From positions 1-12,740 of the forward strand of contig CALURE010000034.1 of the NCBI GenBank assembly GCA_944323095.1: a stretch of 12,740 nucleotides of DNA, written 5' to 3'. Shown in pieces: positions 1 through 7,900 of this stretch. Position numbers and translations under genes: made by a program. The DNA is from Candidatus Gastranaerophilales bacterium. Lineage in GTDB: Bacteria > Cyanobacteriota > Vampirovibrionia > Gastranaerophilales > Gastranaerophilaceae. Position 1 is the stretch's first letter; every line of letters begins with the position of its first letter. The notes beneath the pieces are model-generated. The model was not told where the DNA came from and did not search any database. It saw nothing but the letters and a program-made list of their open reading frames with translations.

Positions 1-1
1 T

Positions 2-73
2 GTCGGGGCAGACCTTGAATATGCGGATGAAATTACGATTGCAAAAGCCATTGAAGGCCGACGTGAAATTTAA
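2..73 (+). CDS. C-terminal end of an unrecognised protein (5' truncated by window edge)
   Basis: An open frame enters from the left edge and ends at TAA 71-73. Only 23 residues are visible, beginning VGADLEYADE and ending AIEGRREI. The tail is charged and looks helical, with no transmembrane or signal features. I do not recognise the family from so little sequence. The 63-nt spacer to the next gene has a promoter-like sequence, so the two genes need not be co-transcribed. Other frames here hit stops quickly, and codon use matches the neighbours, which supports this being a real gene end. Confidence 0.5.
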   Translation, partial: VGADLEYADEITIAKAIEGRREI

Positions 74-101
74 AATAAGAGTAAATTCAACCCTAAGACA
101 A

Positions 102-136
102 TTGCAATCTAAAAAAAAATAAGTTAAACTTATTTT
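102..136 (+). promoter_or_regulatory. Putative promoter abutting the oppF-like start codon, overlapping a palindrome
   Basis: TTGCAA (102-107), a 17-nt spacer and TAAACT (125-130) resemble a sigma-70 -35/-10 pair. Six nucleotides separate the -10 from ATG 137, which would put the transcription start at the start codon. A near-perfect inverted repeat, AAAATAAGTT / AACTTATTTT (116-125 and 127-136, one central base), covers the -10 and ends directly at the ATG. It could be an operator, or could simply be AT-rich sequence. No Shine-Dalgarno sequence is visible. Confidence 0.45.
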
Positions 137-1093
137 ATGCAACAAAATACTTTAATACAGATTAAAGATCTGTTTGTAGAATATGAATCCAACAAGGGAA
201 TTCTGGGCGGTAAAAAAATTATCCACGCTGTTAACGGGGTTTCTTTAGACATTAATAAAGGAGAAATTCTTGCAATTGCAGGAGAATCAGGATGCGGCAA
301 ATCTACACTTGCTAAAGCCTTAATCAGACTTGAACCGGTTAAATCAGGTGAAATATTGATTAATAATAAAAGCATACTTTCTCTGGAGAAAAATGAATTA
401 AAGAATTTCAGGAAACAGGCGCAGATGGTTTTTCAAAATCCGTATGCAAGCCTTAACCCCAAAATGAAAATTATTGATATTTTAACAGAACCGCTTGAGA
501 TAAATACCGACTTTTCTAAAAAAGAAATTACTGATATTGTAAAAGAAAAAATTCAACTTGTCGGACTTGATGAAAGCTGTCTGGAATTATATCCCCATGA
601 ATTCTCGGGCGGACAGAGACAGCGCATCGCAATTGCGAGAGCCTTAATGCTGAATCCCGAATTCATCCTTGCCGATGAACCTGTAAGTGCACTTGATGTC
701 AGCATTCAAGCCCAGATAATTAATCTTTTAAAGGAACTAAAAACAAAATACAACCTTACAATAGTGCTCATTACTCATGATATGAGTGTAATTGAATATT
801 TAGCTGACAGAGTTGCGGTTATGTATCTCGGAGAAATCGTTGAATCCGCCAAAACATCAGAAATATTCAACACACCGTTACACCCGTACACTAAAGCCCT
901 TTTGAGTTCCGTACCGCAAATTAATAGCAAAAATAAAAAAATTCTTCTGAAAGGTGACCTGCCTTCACCGGCAGATTTACCGAAAGGATGTAAATTTCAC
1001 ACAAGATGCCCCTATGTTATGGAAAAATGCAAAAACTGCAAACCGTCGGAAAAAGGTATTTCACATAAAGTAAAATGTTTCCTGTATGAATAA
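137..1093 (+). CDS. Oligopeptide/dipeptide ABC transporter ATP-binding protein (OppF/DppF family)
   Basis: This is a cytoplasmic ATPase subunit that would power import of peptides or a related solute (nickel and some sugars use the same family). Seen in the 318-residue product: Walker A GESGCGKS (49-56), Q-loop Gln100 in VFQNPYASLNP, ABC signature FSGGQ (156-160), Walker B FILADEP (176-182), D-loop SALD (184-187) and switch His214. The C-terminal extension typical of Opp/Dpp ATPases follows: HPYTKALL near 249, then Cys285, Cys291, Cys298, Cys301 and Cys314. Cysteines here are conserved in this subfamily and have been linked to an iron-sulfur cluster in some members. Length is normal and all catalytic motifs are intact. 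The permeases, binding protein and partner ATPase are not in the window; they may lie to the left. The substrate cannot be inferred. ATG 137 is chosen because the domain begins immediately and a -10-like box lies just upstream. Confidence 0.93.
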   Translation: MQQNTLIQIKDLFVEYESNKGILGGKKIIHAVNGVSLDINKGEILAIAGESGCGKSTLAKALIRLEPVKSGEILINNKSILSLEKNELKNFRKQAQMVFQNPYASLNPKMKIIDILTEPLEINTDFSKKEITDIVKEKIQLVGLDESCLELYPHEFSGGQRQRIAIARALMLNPEFILADEPVSALDVSIQAQIINLLKELKTKYNLTIVLITHDMSVIEYLADRVAVMYLGEIVESAKTSEIFNTPLHPYTKALLSSVPQINSKNKKILLKGDLPSPADLPKGCKFHTRCPYVMEKCKNCKPSEKGISHKVKCFLYE

Positions 1094-1100
1094 TCTGTGA

Positions 1101-1112
1101 TATAATCTGTTT
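1101..1112 (+). promoter_or_regulatory. -10 box TATAAT with 6-nt spacing to the smpB start (leaderless promoter)
   Basis: A perfect TATAAT lies at 1101-1106, followed by CTGTTT and then ATG 1113. Initiation at the usual distance would fall on or beside the A of the start codon, giving a leaderless mRNA. No purine-rich Shine-Dalgarno sequence is present. The -35 region (TTTCCT at 17-nt spacing) is weak. The box sits directly after the stop codon of the preceding gene at 1091-1093. Confidence 0.6.
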
Positions 1113-1565
1113 ATGGACAGAAAAATCATTACAACAAACAGAAAAGCATTCCACGACTACACAATTATAGAAAAATATGTAGCCGGAATTGTGCTGACCG
1201 GAACCGAGATTAAATCAATCAGAAAAAATGCCATAAACTTAAAAGACAGTTTCTGTAAAATTGAAGACAATGAAATTTTTCTGTACAAATGCCATATTTC
1301 ACCGTACGAACAGGGAAACAGGTTTAACCATGACGCAGAACGTGTCAGAAAACTTTTGCTTAATAAAAAAGAAATTTTGAAAATGCAGACAAAAGTAAAA
1401 CAGGACAATTACACAATTGTTCCTCTGGAAGTTTTTTTGTCACACGGCTTTGCAAAAGTTGAAATAGGACTTGCAAAAGGTAAAAAAATGCATGACAAGC
1501 GTGAAGATATTGCGCGTAAAGATCAAAAACGTGAAATGGACAGAGCATCCAAACTAAAATACTAA
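1113..1565 (+). CDS. smpB: SsrA-binding protein SmpB
   Basis: SmpB binds tmRNA and delivers it to stalled ribosomes for trans-translation. The 150-residue product has the usual family length. Hallmarks seen: start region TTNRKAFHDYTI, the core GIVLTGTEIKSIRKNAINLKDSF (about 25-47, interrupted by no gaps), ISPYEQGNRFNHD, RKLLLNKKEI, and the basic C-terminal tail GKKMHDKREDIARKDQKRE with terminal RASKLKY. This tail normally folds into a helix in the mRNA path of the ribosome. It is cytosolic. The start at 1113 follows a perfect -10 box by 6 nt, so the gene probably has its own leaderless promoter. The formyltransferase gene follows after 15 nt, suggesting one transcript. The tmRNA gene (ssrA) was not seen in the window. 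Confidence 0.98.
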   Translation: MDRKIITTNRKAFHDYTIIEKYVAGIVLTGTEIKSIRKNAINLKDSFCKIEDNEIFLYKCHISPYEQGNRFNHDAERVRKLLLNKKEILKMQTKVKQDNYTIVPLEVFLSHGFAKVEIGLAKGKKMHDKREDIARKDQKREMDRASKLKY

Positions 1566-1568
1566 GTT

Positions 1569-1580
1569 GGAGATTATAAT
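1569..1580 (+). promoter_or_regulatory. Ribosome binding site GGAG for the formyltransferase gene
   Basis: GGAG (1569-1572) lies 8 nt before ATG 1581, in the 15-nt gap after smpB. This is a conventional Shine-Dalgarno site, in contrast to the first gene of the pair. A TATAAT string (1575-1580) touches the ATG but is too close to act as the promoter for this start. Confidence 0.6.
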
Positions 1581-2567
1581 ATGAAGGTCGTAATTTTAGG
1601 CAAAGGCGAAATGCTTTCAAACTTAATAGAAGGCACACTTAATGCAAACTGTCAAATTGCAGGGGTTTTAAGATATGAAAGAACCGTTATGCCTCCTATA
1701 CTTCTCGCTCTAAGGGATTTTTTCAAAAGTTCTCCTGATGTTACTTTGATTAAACAAGTGAAAATCAATGAAATAAAATGTAATTCTGCAAATTCAGATG
1801 AATTTAAAAAAGAGATTTTAAAACTTAATGCCGATATTATACTTGTCGGAACATGGCATGAAAAATTGAAAAAAGAAATTATTGATCTGCCTGTAATTGC
1901 CTCTGTTAACGTTCACCCGTCATTCCTTCCAAAATACAGAGGACCAAACCCATATCTTCAAACTATTTTACATCAAGAAAAAAAATCGGGCATAACTTTT
2001 CATCTTATTGATGAACAATTCGACAGAGGACCAATATTAGCACAGGAAGAAATTGAAATTCTTCCATGTGACACCGGCAAAGAATTAAAAGAAAGAACAG
2101 TTTACCGCGCACGAATAATGTGTACGGATATCCTCAACAAACTCAACGAAGGCTTGATTATACCTGTTAATCAAAATGAAAAGGAGGCAGTCTATTATCC
2201 GAATATTAAAGCAGAAGATATGATGCTTGATTTTTCAAAAGAATCTGCAGAACAAATTCATGCAAGAATTAGGGCATTTCACCCCTGGCTTCCTTGCTAT
2301 GTTACGTATAAAAACAGATATTTTATTCCAAATCCTTATAAACTTCGAATTTTGGATGAAGAACACACAGAAACAATTCTAAAGAAAAACAAAATTACAA
2401 ATCCAAAGGTGGGAGATATTATAAATACTAATTATAAATCACGCACAATAACCGTTATGTGCGGTGATTGGAAATCAATAAAAATGACAGGTGTTTACCT
2501 GTACGGATTTTTTAACAAGCCGTTTACAAAAATGTTTATCAAAAATATTTCTCTTTCATCGAAATAA
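1581..2567 (+). CDS. Formyltransferase, methionyl-tRNA formyltransferase (Fmt) family
   Basis: The 328-residue product has the N10-formyl-THF-dependent formyltransferase fold. Seen: a Rossmann-like start MKVVILGKGEM, then VNVHPSFLPKYRGPNP carrying catalytic Asn110 and His112, and FDRGPILAQ carrying Asp148, which complete the family's Asn-His-Asp triad. A C-terminal domain (about 205-320; DFSKESAEQIHARIRAFHPW) resembles the tRNA-contacting C-domain of Fmt. Length fits Fmt (about 310-330). The N-terminal half (residues 20-100) is divergent: it lacks the usual Fmt-like proline-rich region near 35-45 and instead carries MPPILLALRDFF. It could be the housekeeping Fmt of this lineage or a paralogue that formylates another amine, such as a nucleotide sugar. 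Linkage to smpB, a translation gene, favours Fmt but does not prove it. Its 3' end overlaps the convergent permease gene by 29 bp. Confidence 0.85.
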   Translation: MKVVILGKGEMLSNLIEGTLNANCQIAGVLRYERTVMPPILLALRDFFKSSPDVTLIKQVKINEIKCNSANSDEFKKEILKLNADIILVGTWHEKLKKEIIDLPVIASVNVHPSFLPKYRGPNPYLQTILHQEKKSGITFHLIDEQFDRGPILAQEEIEILPCDTGKELKERTVYRARIMCTDILNKLNEGLIIPVNQNEKEAVYYPNIKAEDMMLDFSKESAEQIHARIRAFHPWLPCYVTYKNRYFIPNPYKLRILDEEHTETILKKNKITNPKVGDIINTNYKSRTITVMCGDWKSIKMTGVYLYGFFNKPFTKMFIKNISLSSK

Positions 2568-3492
2568 TATTTAATTGTTCATCGGGAAAATTCTTTGTAT
2601 CACACTTTCTTGACTGAACAAATGACTGTAAAAATACCGAAAATAAAATTAAACTCATACCGATATAAAAAGAAATTGTCAACTGGCTTCCCTCACCGAG
2701 AAAAATTACGGCAAGCAAAATACCATATACAGGTTCAAAATTTCCGTATAAACTTACAGTAAAGGCGGAAAGAGTCCTCAAAACCTGTATCTGAAGGATA
2801 TAAAGCCCTAATGTACAAAAAAACGCAAGAACAAAAAGATAACAGAAATCCGGACAAGACGGAATAACAAAATTTACACCGTTTAACAAACCCCGTCCGC
2901 ACATAATCAACGAAACTAGAACTACAGCGCCGAAAAGTTCATAATAAAGCATAACCCTGACACTTTTATTGTCAACAAATGCTTTATTTAACAATGTATA
3001 AAGTGCAATCAGTACAGCAGAAATAACTCCGAGAATTATCCCGAACCGAAAATGTGTGTCTATGTGAAATATTAAACTTATCCCCGCAACAGCAATAAGA
3101 CTGCATAAAATATTGCTTTTAGAAACAGACTTTTTTAAAATAAGCGGTTCTAAAATTGCAGTAAAAAAGCCTTCAAGAGAATAACACACAACACCAACCG
3201 CAACATTTGCAAATTTGATACTCGCGAAAAAAAATAAAAAATGCAATCCTAAAAGCATACCAAGTCCGCTTATTTTTAAAATATCACTGATATTTTCACG
3301 CGGAAGCTTTTTTAGAAAAAATAATATACCATAAAATATTATAAAAGAGAAAAATAATCTGTACCACACAAGAAATAGAGCATTCAAAGTTATAAGCTTG
3401 CCTAAAATACCTGTCAGTCCTGCAAGCAAAACCGAAACATGCAATTTTACGTATTCCCTGCTCAATTTATTATCCATATTTACATTATGCAT
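2539..3492 (-). CDS. DMT-superfamily permease (EamA domain, ten predicted helices)
   Basis: An inner-membrane protein of 317 residues with ten hydrophobic segments. Examples are LLAGLTGILGKL, LFFSFIIFYGILFFL, GMLLGLHFLFFFASI, FGIILGVISAVLIALYTLL and TISFYIGMSLILFSVFLQSF. Two EamA repeats of five helices match the drug/metabolite transporter family; the second-repeat signature is SLYGNFEPVYGILLAVIFLGE (about 248-268, first residues given). Substrates of this family (amino acids, nucleotides, metabolites) cannot be read from sequence. It follows glgA by 8 nt and is probably the last gene of that operon. ATG 3492 lacks a Shine-Dalgarno. The internal ATG 3477 (MDNKLSREY) is preceded at 6 nt by CATAAT, so a leaderless start there is a real alternative. 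The stop is inside the convergent formyltransferase gene. Confidence 0.9.
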   Translation of the reverse strand: MHNVNMDNKLSREYVKLHVSVLLAGLTGILGKLITLNALFLVWYRLFFSFIIFYGILFFLKKLPRENISDILKISGLGMLLGLHFLFFFASIKFANVAVGVVCYSLEGFFTAILEPLILKKSVSKSNILCSLIAVAGISLIFHIDTHFRFGIILGVISAVLIALYTLLNKAFVDNKSVRVMLYYELFGAVVLVSLIMCGRGLLNGVNFVIPSCPDFCYLFVLAFFCTLGLYILQIQVLRTLSAFTVSLYGNFEPVYGILLAVIFLGEGSQLTISFYIGMSLILFSVFLQSFVQSRKCDTKNFPDEQLNIISMKEKYF

Positions 3493-3500
3493 AAATTAAA

Positions 3501-4955
3501 TTATTTTTGTAATAATTCATTATACATTTTTAAGTAAACTGCAGAACTTCTTCTCCATGAAAAATCAGCTTCCATTGCGGTTTTACGCATTGCATTAAAG
3601 GTATATTTATCCTGATAAACACCTAATGAACAGTATATTGCCTGCATCATGTCCCATCCTGAATATCCCCAGAATTTAAAACCGGTAGAATCATTCAAAG
3701 GATATCCGGTTACGGTATCTTCCAAACCTCCGGTAGCTCTTACAACAGGGAGTGAACCGTAACGCATTGCAATTAACTGGCTTAATCCGCAGGGTTCAAA
3801 TTTTGAAGGCATTAAATAAAAATCACTTCCTGCATAAATTTGATTTGCAAGATCTCCGCGGTAGCCTATGTATGCCCTGATATTAGAAGAATTATTAGAA
3901 AGCCAGATTAAAAGATTTTCATAATCTTTTTCTCCGCTGCCTAAGAATATAAAATCTGCATTTAAACCTTTTAACTCATTTTCACACTGCCTTATTAAAT
4001 CAATACCTTTTTGCCCCACAAGGCGTGATACCATAGCATACAAAGGCCTTTCAGAATTATATTCTAATCCGAATTCTTCACAAATTTTCCTTTTGTTTTC
4101 CTCTTTGTATTTAAGAGATTTTACATCATAATGCTTAACTATATTTTTATCAGTTTTGGGATTAAATACATCATAGTCAATACCGTTTAAAATACCGGTA
4201 ATTTTATTCTGGTTCATACGTAACGTATAATCCATTCCTTCGCCGTATTCACCTGTTAAAATTTCTTTAGCATAAGTCGGAGATACTGCAATAATTTTAT
4301 CTGAATAATTTATTGCGCCTTTCATCCAGTTTACTTTTCCATAATGCTCTACCCCCCATTCATTATATACAATATCCTTGCGCATATTTGCAAAATCAAG
4401 AACATCTTCAAACCAGACACCCTGATAGGCTAAATTGTGAATTTCAAACACACATTTAGTATTTTTCCAGTAATCGTCAAATCTGTAATTACTGTGCAAA
4501 TAGACAGGTATCATAGCAGTATGCCAGTCATTTGCATGAATTATATCTGCTTTAAAATTCAAAAGTTTTGCATATTCTAAAGTGGCAAGAGAAAAGGCAA
4601 TATATCTTTCATGTTCATATTTCGGATCAAGCCACTTCGGATAAACTTCTTTGAAACAAGTAAAATACCAGTCATTATGAACAAAAAATACATTAATATC
4701 CGTACCCGGTAATTTACACATAAACAGCCTGAATCTATGCCCCATACCATTAAATGTCAGCCATAAAGAAGAATTTTCAAGCTCTTTAATTCCCCATTTA
4801 TTAACATCTATACATCCATGTAAAGGGGTAAAAATTGCAATTTGAGCATCCTTTTCAATATATTTAGGTAAACTGCCTACGACATCAGCGAGTCCGCCGG
4901 CTTTAGAAAAAGGTGCCACTTCTGCAGCCGCAAATAAAATCTTCATACTCCTCAT
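3501..4955 (-). CDS. glgA: Glycogen synthase GlgA (GT5, ADP-glucose type)
   Basis: GlgA transfers glucose from ADP-glucose to the growing alpha-1,4-glucan in the cytosol. The 484-residue product has the usual family length. Seen: the family start MKILFAAAEVAPF, then SKAGGLADVVGSLP with the ADP-glucose-binding KxGGL motif (18-22), IIHANDWHTAM near 140, KGAINYSDKIIAVSP, the GIDYDVFNP segment, and the GT-B catalytic loop PSKFEPCGLSQL with Glu387, followed by ATGGLEDTV. Numbering is from ATG 4955. That ATG overlaps the upstream TGA as ATGA, a typical translational-coupling arrangement. ATG 4946 gives exactly the usual family N-terminus MKILF and may be the true start. GGGAGG at 4964-4959 is 3 nt from the first ATG and 12 nt from the second. 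No glgB, glgC or glgP is in the window, though a GH13 protein lies at 10408. Confidence 0.97.
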   Translation of the reverse strand: MRSMKILFAAAEVAPFSKAGGLADVVGSLPKYIEKDAQIAIFTPLHGCIDVNKWGIKELENSSLWLTFNGMGHRFRLFMCKLPGTDINVFFVHNDWYFTCFKEVYPKWLDPKYEHERYIAFSLATLEYAKLLNFKADIIHANDWHTAMIPVYLHSNYRFDDYWKNTKCVFEIHNLAYQGVWFEDVLDFANMRKDIVYNEWGVEHYGKVNWMKGAINYSDKIIAVSPTYAKEILTGEYGEGMDYTLRMNQNKITGILNGIDYDVFNPKTDKNIVKHYDVKSLKYKEENKRKICEEFGLEYNSERPLYAMVSRLVGQKGIDLIRQCENELKGLNADFIFLGSGEKDYENLLIWLSNNSSNIRAYIGYRGDLANQIYAGSDFYLMPSKFEPCGLSQLIAMRYGSLPVVRATGGLEDTVTGYPLNDSTGFKFWGYSGWDMMQAIYCSLGVYQDKYTFNAMRKTAMEADFSWRRSSAVYLKMYNELLQK

Positions 4956-7900
4956 TCGCCTCCCTGCATATTATTTAAACCATCTGCCGTAATACCTGCA
5001 TTCTCCGGAGATGCTTCCTCCCCATCAATAACAGGAATATAATGGCTCTCATCTGTATCAAATTCAAAATTTACACCATATTTTTCTGCAACATATTTTG
5101 CCTGATTAATACAAATTTCAGCCTTGTCTGTCTGACCTTTGAACATCATAACTTTATACATATTGTATTTAAACAGCATTAATAAATATTCAGATGTAGT
5201 GTTATTTCTTTCCAGTTGAATAAGAGAATTATTAATTATACCGTATGCAACTTCATATTTATGCTGTTTAAGATGAAGTTCACTCATAATATACCAGGCG
5301 ATATATAAAAGCGTTGTCATACCGTTTTGATTTGTTGCTTTAATTATTTTATATATTATAGCATCAGCTTTTTTATAAGACTCAAGCTGCATATACGCAT
5401 ACCCTATAAGTAAATCTGAAAATAATTCCAATTGATGAATATTACAGTATTTAGCAAAAACTTTTGCTTTGTGAATATTTTCGGCAAACTCGTTATAATC
5501 CCCTGTAAACATTGCAAATGCATTTATTATATTTAAAATAATGTTTCCAAAACGGTCATTATCCGGTACTTCAAGAGCAACCGCTGCCACCTTTTTTCCG
5601 TGAATTAAATCCTGCAGAGTTATAAATAAATCATAAGATTTTGGAATAAAAGGAAGATCCGAACGCACTATTTTCAAAAATTCTTGAACATTACCCGTTA
5701 AAAGAAGGACATTTGCAAGAGCCACATAACCGACAGAATCAATTAACAGCAATTGGAAATCTTCGTCAGTAAAATATTCGGGTTTCAAAAGCTTCAAAGT
5801 GTCTTTATTTATAACGTTTAAAACCTTATATCCGATATCAAGGCAGTCACCAAGCGCACCAATATTAAAGAGAATTTGTATATGTATAACTGACATTAAA
5901 AAGAAATAATTATTAAAATTTTGATCTGCAGGATTTAATGAAGAAACAGGAAGGAGAGACAAAACTTTATGCGTAAGCTCAAGCGCATGCATATAATTAC
6001 CGGCGGCAAGAGAACCGTTTATCATTTTGTTACAAAGCATAATAATTCTGTCAACTTCACCTGTTTTTTCCAGTCTGCTCAATGTAACTTCTGCTATACC
6101 TGAAGTTTTATCAGGAACATATTCATACAAATTATTTGAAATATCTTCATAAAGCTGCATTCTATATTCCTCTATAGAATCAGCATCTTCAGGCTCAGTT
6201 ATTTTATCCAGAAGTTCTAAAATTTTATCTGTACAGTTTAGATAAGAACTGAAATCACCCAGAGATAAATTAATTTTTGCGAGCATTTCCCACTCTTTAC
6301 GTTCATTTTCAGTATCTTCAAGCAGTCCGTACAAATATGCTTTTACAGGACTCGGCATATCATCATTAAATACTTTTTCAAATAATTCTTCTGCAACTTC
6401 TTTCAAATAAATTTTACTGATAGTTGTAAGAAGATTTCGCCTCAAAAGGTTATAATTAGGGAAATAAACGCAGTTGTTATACTGATAAATATAGCCCATA
6501 TTGGACAACTTTTCCATAATTTCATCGAGATTTTGATATCCGAGAGTTTTAATTGTTTCCATATCTATTCTCGTGCCGAGAAGGACAATTGAAGTTAAAA
6601 ATTTCATAGCCATTTCATCATCCTGAAGCAGATTTAGTCTCCGCGCCACAAGTCTGTCAAGATTAGAAGGAATAATAATTGTCTTAGCATCAATCATCTC
6701 AATACTGTCATCATCTGCAGAATAAACCCCTGATTCAATAAGGTACTGAATAGCAATATCAATAAACAGACTGCTGCCGCAAGCATATTTTGCAACACGC
6801 TGAAAATAAAAATTATTTAAGATATTTCTGTAATAAATTTTATTTTCCTCAATCATTTTTTCAAAAGATGTAGGTTTAAGAAAAATTTCCGTGTAATAAG
6901 GCTTGCTCAAAAGGAAATAACAATCTTTGTGTAATGAAAAACTCTTATCATATGAAATCAAAAAACTTATATCAAGCTGTTCAAAAGATTCAAACAAATA
7001 TTTTAACACATCATAAGAACTTGAATCTATTTTATCAAAATCTTCAATAAAAATGAGAGTTTTCGGAATAATCTGCAGCAGTGTAAGAAATATATCAAAA
7101 TAAATATTTCGCGTATCAATAGTATCTTCGGTCTCGCGTTCTTTTAAAGTAATTAAATCTTTAATCAAACCATCAGGATCCACAGAATTAAACATTGTAA
7201 AATCATTTTGAAAAAAGAGTTTTTGAGAAACAGTGTATTCAAAAATTGCAGAAACAAGATCTCTGAAAAAAGAATAAGGAGAATACTTCATTTCATCATA
7301 ACAGGTAACTGTTATAATATTATCAAACTTTCCGGTTTCTGCAGCCGCATTTAAAACTTTCAAAGAATAGGGCTTATACAATTCAACTGTTTTTAGCGCA
7401 ACAATACCTTTTGGAATTTCCTGAAATTTGTTTAAAATATAAGATAAAACATTAATATTTTCAGTTCTGATAAATTCGCATCTTATTTCTTCAAAATTAA
7501 TCGTTTCAATATCATAAATAGCATCAGGATTAACTCCTGAATCTAAATTATTGAGAGCCTCGCCGTCCAGTTTATCCTGTTCAATAAGCATATTCTGAAC
7601 AAAATTTGGGATTTTAATTTCTTCATCATCTTCTTCATCTTCGGGGTACTCAATTTTAACAAATTCTCTTAAATCAACCTCATAAAACATAACCATTTCG
7701 TCATTTATCATGACTGAATTTAAAGGAGAAAGCTTATATTCCGCATCAATTGCATCACTAACTTTATCGTCTGTCAAAACCTGAAATGTATTCAAAATTT
7801 TATCTTCTTTATTTTTTGCATTCTGGTTTAAAAGACTTATGTTGTAACCTGAATCAATATCATACGGATCAGATTCAATATTTCGTTTTAAAAGAAACAT

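Noticed and set aside
130..375. Minus-strand open frame opposite the ABC ATPase gene
   Set aside because: It is antisense to conserved Walker A coding sequence, has no recognisable protein features and has no start signals.
1575..1580. TATAAT directly before the formyltransferase ATG as a promoter
   Set aside because: With no spacing to the ATG, transcription would start inside the gene; the GGAG site and the 15-nt gap after smpB fit co-transcription better.
1157..1638. Two minus-strand open frames opposite smpB and the formyltransferase start
   Set aside because: They lie antisense to confidently identified genes, have unusual composition and match nothing recognisable.
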